12,402 bases of DNA. Origin: an uncultured Rhodospirillaceae bacterium. Its GTDB lineage: Bacteria > Pseudomonadota > Alphaproteobacteria > Rhodospirillales > UBA2165. The position numbers and the translations under genes were made by a program. The stretch covers positions 1-12,402 of the forward strand of contig CAJXJM010000036.1 in NCBI GenBank assembly GCA_913054205.1, read 5' to 3'. Below the pieces are notes generated by a model. The model had not been told where the DNA came from. It searched no databases and saw only the letters and a list, made by a program, of their open reading frames with translations. Each line of letters begins with the position of its first letter. Position 1 is the first letter of the stretch. This document shows positions 1 through 5,101 of this stretch, piece by piece.

Positions 1-10
1 ATGAGTACAG

Positions 11-20
11 TTGTATACAA
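11..20. promoter_or_regulatory. 10-bp perfect palindrome, possible operator
   Basis: TTGTATACAA reads identically on both strands and lies in the AT-rich leader about 124 bases before the PAS-domain gene. It fits the general T-N-G-T...A-C-N-A shape bound by FadR-type GntR regulators, which is the only reason to suggest a function. No such regulator is visible in the window, and short AT-rich palindromes also arise by chance. The rest of 1-143 is very AT-rich and shows nothing else I can name. Confidence 0.25.
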
Positions 21-143
21 AATAAAAATCATCAAAATAAAGCAACTAAAGGTTGAAAATCGCATATAAAATAACAATATAATAATTATAAAAGTTAAAA
101 AAACGCACAGATTTTACTTTTTAGGGAAAATTGGTTTCAGATT

Positions 144-512
144 ATGCCAACAGCGTCGAAGGCATCTAGAGTTGCCGGTCTGTTTGACGATAAATTTGCG
201 ATCCTGCGTGACGAAGCGCTGGCACAACTGAGCGGCGAAGATACTTTGTGGGCGCTCGTTGAATACATACCCGATGCCGTCATTGTCCACAGCGATAATA
301 AAATTATTTATAACAATCCCGCTGCCGCCAAATTATTTGGCGCCAAAAAAGAAGATGATCTCCTAGGCGTTGATCCGAAGTCTCTTACCCATTCCGATGA
401 GCACAAAGAAATTTCAAAAAAGCGTAGCGAGGCTGTTCAAAACATTCGCGAAGGTGGCACTGCAGATCGTCGACATTTACGTCTCGATGGTACTGAGTTT
501 TTTTCAAGAAAT
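144..512 (+). pseudogene. PAS-domain sensor protein, 5' fragment
   Basis: The open frame runs from ATG 144 to a stop at 549-551 (135 residues), but only about the first 121 residues look genuine. Residues about 33-122 have PAS character: a YIPDAVIVHS strand, the NPAAAKLFGA helix, and a late RLDGTEFFSR strand typical of the end of a PAS fold. After residue 122 the frame runs antisense through a cheY fragment and ends in a meaningless tail. PAS domains sense ligands or redox state and usually precede a kinase, cyclase or second PAS domain; none is present. A weak AGGGA ribosome site lies 14-18 bases upstream. I read this as the front of a larger sensor gene cut by a deletion. A small standalone PAS protein with an altered tail is the alternative. 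Confidence 0.65.
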
Positions 513-716
513 ACCCGTCATAGGTTCCATATTCCAATCGGAAATGACTAAACCAAAATCTCCTTCATCGTCACGCAATTTACCCAGCGCTTCGGTTCCA
601 TCAATCGCTTCATCTACATTGTTAAAGTTCAACTGTTTAAGTAGATTACGCATAATGCGCAGCATGGTTTTGTAATCATCTACGATTAGAACACGCATGT
701 TCGTGTCAACAGCCAT
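504..716 (-). pseudogene. cheY: CheY-type response regulator, 5' fragment
   Basis: This is the first 66-69 codons of a chemotaxis receiver domain. Visible are the acidic pair D13-D14 in the IVDDYKTMLR motif, the phosphoacceptor aspartate D60 in VISDWNMEPMTG, and the typical NLLKQLNF helix. The match stops just after the MTG motif, about halfway through a normal receiver of roughly 120-130 residues. The switch Thr and the conserved Lys, which follow in the missing half, are absent, so the product cannot work as a phosphorylation switch. The start is ATG 716 with a GGAG ribosome site a few bases upstream. The 3' end collides with the PAS fragment on the other strand near 505-512. The motE remnant lies directly upstream on the same strand, consistent with a former motE-cheY operon. 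Confidence 0.85.
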
Positions 717-751
717 TAGTCACTCCATATTATCCGGCATCAGTTTAGAAC

Positions 752-775
752 AATATCTTTCTATAAGAAGATATT
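752..775. repeat. 8-bp inverted repeat between motE and cheY remnants
   Basis: AATATCTT at 752-759 pairs with AAGATATT at 768-775 across an 8-base loop. It sits in the cheY leader, between the motE stop and the cheY start on the minus strand. The stem is entirely AT-rich apart from one G-C pair and lacks a following T-run, so it is not a convincing terminator. It may be a leftover operator or an mRNA hairpin. Confidence 0.3.
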
Positions 776-839
776 ATGATAAATAGATAGTGATCCAACA
801 CCCATGTTTACAAGCTTTTTCAACGTCTTATCTTAGAAA

Positions 840-958
840 TTATGACCCAGGATTCGGTAAAGTGCGTAATTTAGCGAGTTCCACAGTCATTTCTTTAGCT
901 TTTTCAGGCCTCATTTTTGCCATAACAGGCGCTAACTTTCTTTCTTTCATGCGCTCAC
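840..958 (-). pseudogene. motE: MotE-type flagellar protein (MgtE N-domain-like), 3' fragment
   Basis: Reading the minus strand gives ERMKERKLAPVMAKMRPEKA followed by KEMTVELAKLRTLPN and a stop at 840-842, about 39 residues in total. This matches, from memory, the C-terminal end of the MotE family, whose MgtE intracellular-N-like domain ends with 'MKERKLAPVLAKM-P-KA-ELT-ELA'. MotE-type proteins act in the periplasm or at the inner membrane to stabilise the flagellar stator. The N-terminal membrane anchor, the coiled coil and most of the domain are absent. The homology stops at about 957, right where the flgH remnant begins on the opposite strand. No start codon with a ribosome site is present, so the piece is dead. 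It is too short for routine ORF calling, and the identification rests on this short motif. Confidence 0.62.
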
Positions 959-961
959 TGT

Positions 962-1267
962 ACGGAAGGTGACGGCGGGATTGATCGTGATGAGACCATC
1001 TCAGTTACACTCGCCGGCATTATTACCCAAATTCTACCAAACGGAAATTTGGTAATTTATGGACGCCAGGAATTAAAGGTAAACTTCGAGTTGCGTGAGG
1101 TGATGATCACAGGCGTCATTCGTTTAGAGGATATCGACTACACCAATACAGTTTCACACGACAAAATTGCTGAAATGCGCGTTGCTTATGGTGGGCGGAG
1201 AACACTCTCCGATCTACAGCAGCCTCGCTACGGAACACAAGTTATCGACATACTGTTCCCGTTCTAA
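962..1267 (+). pseudogene. flgH: Flagellar L-ring protein FlgH, 3' fragment
   Basis: From codon GAA 965 the frame reads EGDGGIDRDETI, then TQILPNGNLVIYGRQELKVN, FELRE, RLEDIDYTNTVS, and ends QQPRYGTQVIDILFPF. This is the hallmark C-terminal half of FlgH, the outer-membrane L-ring protein of the flagellar basal body. About 100 codons remain, whereas full FlgH is about 230-250 residues. The lipoprotein signal peptide and N-terminal half are gone. Upstream of 965 the frame no longer resembles FlgH and enters the antisense motE remnant, so the break lies near 957-964. Internal ATGs such as the one at 1058 have no ribosome site. The original C-terminus and the terminator just downstream are preserved, so the gene was cut only at its 5' side. 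Confidence 0.88.
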
Positions 1268-1292
1268 TTCCAAATACGGATTGGAACAACTT

Positions 1293-1325
1293 AGGGCCGA
1301 TGGGATTACCATCGGCCCTCTTTTT
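1293..1325 (+). terminator. Rho-independent terminator after flgH
   Basis: AGGGCCGATGG at 1293-1303 pairs perfectly with CCATCGGCCCT at 1309-1319 around a 5-base loop, followed by CTTTTTA. The 11-bp GC-rich stem plus T-run makes a strong intrinsic terminator 25 bases after the flgH stop. It presumably ended the ancestral flg operon and now ends only a remnant. On the minus strand the hairpin is followed by TAAGTTGTT, so it could at best weakly end dksA transcription. Confidence 0.88.
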
Positions 1326-1353
1326 ATGTGGGTAGGAGATCTGGATATTTATC

Positions 1354-1370
1354 TGCCATCCCCAATGGCA
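1354..1370 (-). other. Small hairpin after dksA
   Basis: TGCCAT at 1354-1359 pairs with ATGGCA at 1365-1370 around a 5-base loop, immediately beyond the dksA stop on the minus strand. No T-run follows, so a terminator role is uncertain. It may only stabilise the mRNA 3' end. Confidence 0.3.
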
Positions 1371-1373
1371 CCC

Positions 1374-1796
1374 TTAATCGTCTCGATGGATTTTTTCCAT
1401 CTTTTCGTGACGTTCTTGGGCTTCCAAACTTAACGTCGCAATCGGGCGGGCTTCTAGCCGTTTGATGCCGATTGGTTCATCGGTTTCCTCGCAATAGCCG
1501 TAGGAGCCATCTTCTACCCGCACTAAAGCCTCATCAATTTTACTGATCAGCTTACGCGCACGATCTCGCGTGCGTAATTCCAATGATCGATCAGTTTCCT
1601 TAGAAGCACGATCGGCAACATCGGGCTCCAGAATACTCGTTTCTTGCAAATTCTGGCGTGTTTCATTGGCATCGCCCAAAAGTTCAGACCGCCATTTCAG
1701 GAGCCTTTGTCGAAAATATTCCTTCTGCTTGGCATTCATAAACTTTTCTTTAGCAGTTGGCTTATAATCCGGCGGCAATGTTGTCATCATATCCAT
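1374..1796 (-). CDS. dksA: DksA/TraR-family transcription factor (one-cysteine type)
   Basis: Complete 140-residue protein. DksA enters the RNA polymerase secondary channel and, with ppGpp, tunes promoters of rRNA and stress genes. Visible are an N-terminal helical region, a coiled-coil hairpin whose tip carries VADRASKE (residues about 60-67), the RSLELRTRDR arm, and the C-terminal GYCEETDEPIGIKRLEARP segment (about 100-118). Of the four zinc-binding cysteines of E. coli DksA only C102 is recognisable, a pattern I recall as common in alphaproteobacterial DksA. The start is uncertain: ATG 1796 gives MDMMTT, and in-frame ATGs follow at codons 3 and 4; the upstream CCGGAA is a weak ribosome site. 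In related genomes a dksA-like gene sits inside the flagellar cluster between flgH and fliX, exactly as here, but unlike its neighbours this copy is intact, suggesting a function beyond motility. Confidence 0.9.
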   Translation of the reverse strand: MDMMTTLPPDYKPTAKEKFMNAKQKEYFRQRLLKWRSELLGDANETRQNLQETSILEPDVADRASKETDRSLELRTRDRARKLISKIDEALVRVEDGSYGYCEETDEPIGIKRLEARPIATLSLEAQERHEKMEKIHRDD

Positions 1797-1949
1797 AATT
1801 TATTCCGGACCCCGTAATACGTTGTTAAAACATTGAATTTGGCGGCATTTTATAGTTAGAGACAACGCATCGGACAAGCGCTGTTTTCGATGAAATTTCA
1901 CATTTAATTGAGAATCTGAAGAAAAACGCGGAATTCTGCGACTATGAGT

Positions 1950-2228
1950 TCAAATTTTTCGCGTAAATTTTGCGAGCTCGACCTCTGCGCGAAGCTCAAT
2001 ATCATTGATAATTTGCAATAACGCTGGATCTTTGACACTACTTTTCTTGGCGCGTAAGGTTTGAGCAAGGTTGGTTAGGCGATCTTTAGGTATCGCACCT
2101 ACCAATAGATCACGTTGAATTTCGTCCAAACGATCTAATACATCAGCACCATATTTTTGCATCTGTTGACGGGCTTTTTCGCCGTCATCATCGCTGACTT
2201 CCTGAGCGGCAAGGATCGATCCCACTCG
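1950..2228 (-). pseudogene. fliX: Flagellar assembly regulator FliX, 3' fragment
   Basis: About 91 codons with the FliX C-terminal signature: GSILAAQEV, then GADVLDRLDEIQRDLLVGAI, PKDRL, and IINDIELRAEVELAKF. FliX is an alphaproteobacterial protein that works with FlbD to couple basal-body assembly to late flagellar transcription; full length is about 140 residues. The first 45 or so residues are missing. The nearest possible start, GTG 2225, has no ribosome site, and an in-frame TGA lies 21 bases further upstream. The recognisable homology begins at this GTG, with unrelated AT-rich sequence before it. The normal neighbour of fliX is a divergent flgI, but here the region leads into flgE, so the 5' end of fliX and the intervening genes have been removed. 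Confidence 0.82.
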
Positions 2229-2383
2229 ACAACATATTAATAATCAGAGAAACAACGACAACAACTGAATAACAATCGACCCAAAATCAATAGTGGTCGA
2301 AATATAAAGAGAATTTTAGTGAGACGCGTGAAGAGCAAAGTAAACCGAGCCAACAGATTAATTAAGTTGGCCTCCGTAGGCAT

Positions 2384-2389
2384 AGGAGA
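2384..2389 (+). promoter_or_regulatory. Ribosome binding site of the flgE remnant
   Basis: AGGAGA lies six bases before ATG 2396, a strong Shine-Dalgarno that fixes the flgE start. The leader from about 2230 to 2383 is AT-rich, includes the palindrome TTAATTAA at 2358-2365, and shows no sigma-54 element with correct -24/-12 spacing. Since site and start are intact, the truncated flgE could still be translated if transcribed. Confidence 0.75.
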
Positions 2390-2395
2390 AGAAAA

Positions 2396-2689
2396 ATGAG
2401 CTTATACGGTGCAATGTTCTCGGGCGTTTCTGGCCTTAATGCGAATTCGCAGGCCTTGGGCGCTATCGCGGATAATATTACCAACGTGAATACGATTGGT
2501 TACAAATCCACTGAGGTGCGATTTCAAACCCTGGTGACGGCGCAAGCCAGTGCCAACAACTACTCACCTGTTGGTGTTCAGCAGCGTCCTTTTGCCGCCG
2601 TTGATGTCCAGGGTCTGTTCCAGTCGAGTACCAACTCGACTGATTTGGGCATTTCCGGTAGTGGTTTCGACCAACATGCCCAAGACTGA
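2396..2689 (+). pseudogene. flgE: Flagellar hook protein FlgE, 5' fragment
   Basis: The first 91 codons are a clean FlgE N-terminus: MSLYGAMFSGVSGLNANSQA, then NITNVNTIGYKSTEVRF, and later STDLGISGSGF. These are the flagellar rod/hook N-terminal helix and the conserved 'ISG-GFF' turn. FlgE is the hook subunit, exported by the flagellar type III system, and is normally 400 or more residues. Immediately after F91 the sequence switches to antisense fliI, giving a junk tail of six residues and a stop at 2687-2689. The D1/D2 domains and the C-terminal helix are lost, so no hook can be made from this gene. Confidence 0.9.
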
Positions 2690-2764
2690 TACGACCCGAC
2701 CATATTCGTGGAACGATGGCAGACGATCTATTTCGCTAATGATATTTTTTATTAAGACGGTCAC
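2666..2764 (-). pseudogene. fliI: Flagellar export ATPase FliI, 5' fragment
   Basis: The first 33 codons on the minus strand read IISEIDRLPSFHEYGRVVSV and then LGMLVE, matching the FliI N-terminal pattern 'EI--LP----YGRV--V-G-LVE' that precedes the beta-barrel. FliI is the ATPase of the flagellar type III export apparatus, usually about 430-450 residues. The Walker motifs and all catalytic regions are missing. Homology stops exactly where flgE begins: the triplet TTC at 2666-2668 encodes flgE F91 on one strand and fliI E33 on the other. The start is GTG 2764 or a nearby non-ATG codon, with an in-frame stop seven codons upstream. Head-to-head placement with ctrA at 2991 fits the fliI-ctrA arrangement I recall from Rhodospirillales. 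Confidence 0.75.
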
Positions 2765-2905
2765 GCATAATCCGTTTTTGATTCACCACTTAAATTCTTT
2801 TTTATTTTCGGGTCATTCTAATCACGACCCTTGTTTATCAGGTGATTTAGAAGCGACTGCCTGGACCACCCATTTTTGTATGTAAATATTATAACGCCAA
2901 ATTGA

Positions 2906-2920
2906 TTAACCAAGCTTGAA
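2906..2920. promoter_or_regulatory. Candidate CtrA binding site upstream of ctrA
   Basis: TTAA-N7-TGAA at 2906-2920 differs by one base from the CtrA consensus TTAA-N7-TTAA, and the first half extends to TTAACC as in good sites. It lies 71 bases before the ctrA start, in the region between fliI and ctrA. CtrA autoregulation is known in Caulobacter, so a site here is plausible. The AT-rich context makes chance matches fairly likely. Confidence 0.4.
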
Positions 2921-2990
2921 TATCTTAACTGTGGGCCTTATTGTTACTTTCTTAACGTTTTGAAAAATGCGGTTTCAGGTGAGCTAAGTC

Positions 2991-3719
2991 ATGCGCGTAC
3001 TTCTTGTAGAAGATGATCCAACAACAACAAAAAGCATTGAAATGATGCTGTCCTCTGCCGGTATGGTTCTGGATACCACCGACCTTGGTGAAGATGGATT
3101 GGAAATCGGTAAATTATACGATTACGATATAATTATTCTTGATTTAATGCTTCCGGATATGGACGGATATGAGGTGCTTCGAGGTTTGCGCGCCTCAAAA
3201 GTTGAAACGCCTGTTCTTATTCTCTCTGGCCTCTTAGAGGCTGAAAACAAAGTCAAAGGCCTCGGCTCAGGCGCCGACGACTATTTGACAAAACCATTTA
3301 ACAAAGACGAGCTAATCGCTCGCATCCATGCTATTGTAAGACGTTCAAAAGGGCATGCAGAATCTATCATTCGCACTGGCAAAATGGCTGTTAATTTGGA
3401 TGGCAGGACTGTTGAAGTCGATGATAAATCAGTACATTTGACTGGAAAAGAATACGGTATCCTAGAGCTCCTTTCTTTGCGCAAGGGAACGACCCTAACG
3501 AAAGAAATGTTTCTCAACCATCTATATAATGGAATGGATGAGCCCGAGCTTAAAATCATTGATGTTTTTGTGTGCAAACTACGCAAAAAACTTTCTAATG
3601 CATCGTCTGATGAAAGTTATATCCACACTGTATGGGGCCGTGGGTATGTCCTGCGTGAACCAGAAGAAAATGCAGAGGACGCTAGTTCGCAGAAGAAGCG
3701 CGCAAAAGCGTCAGCCTAA
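2991..3719 (+). CDS. ctrA: Cell-cycle and motility master regulator CtrA
   Basis: Complete 242-residue OmpR-type response regulator. The receiver (1-120) has the acidic pair E7-D8-D9, phosphoacceptor D51 in [13 protein letters not shown], and the KPFNKDEL lysine loop. The winged helix carries the highly conserved CtrA stretches [20 protein letters not shown] and [20 protein letters not shown], then the [14 protein letters not shown] wing. CtrA controls flagellar, chemotaxis, pilus, gene-transfer-agent and, in some lineages, division genes. It is phosphorylated through the CckA-ChpT relay, and chpT is the next complete gene here. AGGTGAG at 2977-2983 is a strong ribosome site seven bases before the ATG. 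The C-terminus ends in a charged tail finishing ASA, reminiscent of the alanine-ended ClpXP degron of Caulobacter CtrA. All key residues are intact despite the decay around it. Confidence 0.97.
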   Translation: MRVLLVEDDPTTTKSIEMMLSSAGMVLDTTDLGEDGLEIGKLYDYDIIILDLMLPDMDGYEVLRGLRASKVETPVLILSGLLEAENKVKGLGSGADDYLTKPFNKDELIARIHAIVRRSKGHAESIIRTGKMAVNLDGRTVEVDDKSVHLTGKEYGILELLSLRKGTTLTKEMFLNHLYNGMDEPELKIIDVFVCKLRKKLSNASSDESYIHTVWGRGYVLREPEENAEDASSQKKRAKASA

Positions 3720-3785
3720 TTTCTGTGCCGAAAAATTTTTCATAAATGTGAAACTAATGGCTGCCAGTGAGCACGGCCGTTTTGT

Positions 3786-3815
3786 CGTCAAAAATTCGCT
3801 TAACAGATCATCCAT
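3786..3815 (-). pseudogene. cheA: Chemotaxis kinase CheA, first ten codons
   Basis: On the minus strand ATG 3815 begins MDDLLSEFLT, the characteristic opening of alphaproteobacterial CheA (MDDLL-EFLTET-E). It is preceded by a good ribosome site, GGAGAG at 3821-3826 in plus coordinates, five bases before the ATG. After codon 10 or 11 the frame runs into unrelated residues (KRPCSLAAIS...) and stops within 25 more codons just past the ctrA end. It lies directly downstream of chpT on the same strand, as expected for a chpT-cheA-cheW operon. The P1 histidine and every catalytic domain are gone. Ten codons are little evidence alone; the ribosome site and position make the case. Confidence 0.6.
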
Positions 3816-3877
3816 TTTCACTCTCCGGCGTATTTCTCATTAAAAGACGGATAAATTTACCCGATTACAATCACATG

Positions 3878-3890
3878 GGCATTTAATGCC
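3878..3890. repeat. Palindrome between chpT and cheA remnant
   Basis: GGCATT-T-AATGCC at 3878-3890 is a perfect 6-bp inverted repeat with a one-base centre, in the 151 bases between the chpT stop and the cheA start. It is more like an operator than a hairpin. The rest of 3720-3966, apart from the cheA piece and the AT palindrome GAAAAATTTTTC at 3730-3741, shows nothing recognisable. Confidence 0.3.
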
Positions 3891-3966
3891 AAATTCGAAC
3901 CTTTAAATTGCAATAAATTGTAACTTTTCGATTCTTGAGTCTGTCAGGCGTTGTTTATACGCGTTC

Positions 3967-4605
3967 TCACGACACCTTGAATACAATGAGAGGTGGGGAT
4001 TCATCGGCCAGTTTCAAGGTTTTCTCGCAACTTTTCGCTAATTTTCGGCAATAATAAGCAAGAATGTTTCGAACAGTTAATGAATCGGCTGAAATTTGCT
4101 CATCCAACCCAGATTTCACATCATCGCGTAAATTACATTTGTCTCCGTTTATCGAGGCTGTAAAGTCTGGGTTTCTACTATTACCTTCGAAAGAAAACTC
4201 TATCCGGCCACCGCGTGGCAGACAATCGGACGCCATCAAAACCAAATTTAACAACAGCTTCCCATTAAATTTTTCAACATTTGATTGTAAAAGTGTGTCA
4301 TCTCCGAGCCAATCAACGTCTATTTTCTTTTCAATTGCAAATTTCTCAATAAGTTCAACAACCGTTTTAAAGGCAATCAGATCATCCGATCCTCCGACTC
4401 CGAACGCCAATCTAAAATACGCCAACCGATCGGCTGCCTGTTTTGCGCTCGTATCGATTAGTTTTGATGCTTCATTGGCCATTTCAGAAGATTCATCTTG
4501 GAGAAACTCTAGACCATTATTTATGGCACCAATTGGACTGATCAAATCGTGACACAATTTGGAACACAACAATTCAGTCATTTTCATTTCGTTTTTGTCG
4601 ATCAT
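3967..4605 (-). CDS. chpT: Histidine phosphotransferase ChpT
   Basis: Complete 212-residue protein. ChpT relays phosphate from the hybrid kinase CckA to CtrA and CpdR in the cytoplasm. The signature is ELLCSKLCHDLISPIGAINN (residues 11-30) with the phospho-accepting H19 followed by D20, the same CHD-ISP-GAI-NGLE motif as in Caulobacter ChpT. A helical hairpin for dimerisation follows (about 40-70), and then a degenerate Bergerat-like domain (about 75-212) with GKLLLNLVLMASDCLPRGG in place of an ATP-binding fold. ATG 4605 is followed by MIDKNEMKM; an in-frame ATG seven codons later is possible. Downstream is the cheA stub, so chpT was probably the first gene of a chemotaxis operon. Its retention beside an intact ctrA indicates that the relay is still selected. 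Confidence 0.9.
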   Translation of the reverse strand: MIDKNEMKMTELLCSKLCHDLISPIGAINNGLEFLQDESSEMANEASKLIDTSAKQAADRLAYFRLAFGVGGSDDLIAFKTVVELIEKFAIEKKIDVDWLGDDTLLQSNVEKFNGKLLLNLVLMASDCLPRGGRIEFSFEGNSRNPDFTASINGDKCNLRDDVKSGLDEQISADSLTVRNILAYYCRKLAKSCEKTLKLADESPPLIVFKVS

Positions 4606-4660
4606 TTTAGTATTACTCGATTTAATGTTTTCGGCAGCTCACATCGATAAAATTGGTTAT

Positions 4661-5032
4661 TCATTCTGATTTTGAGGATTTTAGCGATAGGTAATGTCCG
4701 AATTCCTCAAGGTCTTGCATGACACCTTTTAAGGCTTTTGTTTCGATTTGACGATATCGCTCAATTATTTTTAAGCCCATATCAGTAACCACGGCACCGC
4801 CACCACCCTTGCCACCCGAGCTCGTGACCACAATCTGGTCAGTGAAGTCGTGATTAATACTATCAACCAAATTCCAGGCGCGCCGATATGACATATTCAT
4901 TGATTTGGCAGCACTAGAAATGGAACCGGTTTTTTCAATCGCATCAATCAATTCGATCTTACCGGGTCCAAGAGACACAGCATCCCCAAGCAATATTCGA
5001 ATTCGAGGTTTCTTTGGTTTAACCTTAGTCAT
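4661..5032 (-). CDS. ModE-type winged-helix regulator without Mop domain
   Basis: I choose ATG 5032 (123 residues) over the upstream TTG 5044. The N-terminal 95 residues match the LysR-like winged helix of ModE: IRILLGDAVSLGPGKIELID, the helix-turn-helix TGSISSAAKSMNMSYRRAWN (about 35-54), and the SSGGKGGGGAVVTDMG wing (71-86), which is very typical of this group. E. coli ModE has two further molybdate-binding Mop/TOBE domains; here the protein ends after a short helix, so metal would have to be sensed otherwise or not at all. Such single-domain proteins commonly sit near molybdenum and formate dehydrogenase genes, which agrees with mobA, fdhD and moaA nearby. It is divergent from the DUF364 gene, with 69 bases between start codons, so that gene is a likely target. 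Confidence 0.85.
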   Translation of the reverse strand: MTKVKPKKPRIRILLGDAVSLGPGKIELIDAIEKTGSISSAAKSMNMSYRRAWNLVDSINHDFTDQIVVTSSGGKGGGGAVVTDMGLKIIERYRQIETKALKGVMQDLEEFGHYLSLKSSKSE

Positions 5033-5043
5033 TTCACAACTCA

Positions 5044-5068
5044 AAAGTTACTTCTAGTATACCACTTT
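5044..5068. promoter_or_regulatory. Possible operator between modE-like and DUF364 genes
   Basis: AAAGT at 5044-5048 and ACTTT at 5064-5068 form an inverted repeat of 5 bp with 15 bases between, in the 69-base divergent region. The interior has TA-rich elements (TTA, TATA) loosely like ModE sites but does not match the E. coli ModE consensus. It is suggested only because a ModE-type regulator is adjacent. Confidence 0.25.
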
Positions 5069-5101
5069 AAATCAAATCGAGATCACCAAACCGAAAAACA
5101 G

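Noticed and set aside
1..69. Short plus-strand frame of 22 codons from the first base
   Set aside because: Lysine/isoleucine-rich translation of AT-rich DNA, with no visible upstream context; not distinguishable from chance.
370..675. Plus-strand frame of 101 codons through PAS and cheY fragments
   Set aside because: Out of frame with PAS and antisense to cheY; a shadow of both.
790..972. Plus-strand frame of 60 codons starting at GTG 790
   Set aside because: It runs antisense to the motE remnant and across the junction into flgH; no family resemblance and no ribosome site.
2368..2383. Sigma-54-like element upstream of flgE
   Set aside because: GG and GC are nine bases apart rather than ten and the TTGC box is lacking.
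2810..2830. GGGTC-N11-GACCC inverted repeat between fliI and ctrA
   Set aside because: Only five base pairs with a large loop and no T-run; too weak to call an operator or terminator.
4064..4552. Plus-strand frame of 162 codons
   Set aside because: Antisense to chpT, whose family motifs are clear; serine-rich shadow composition.
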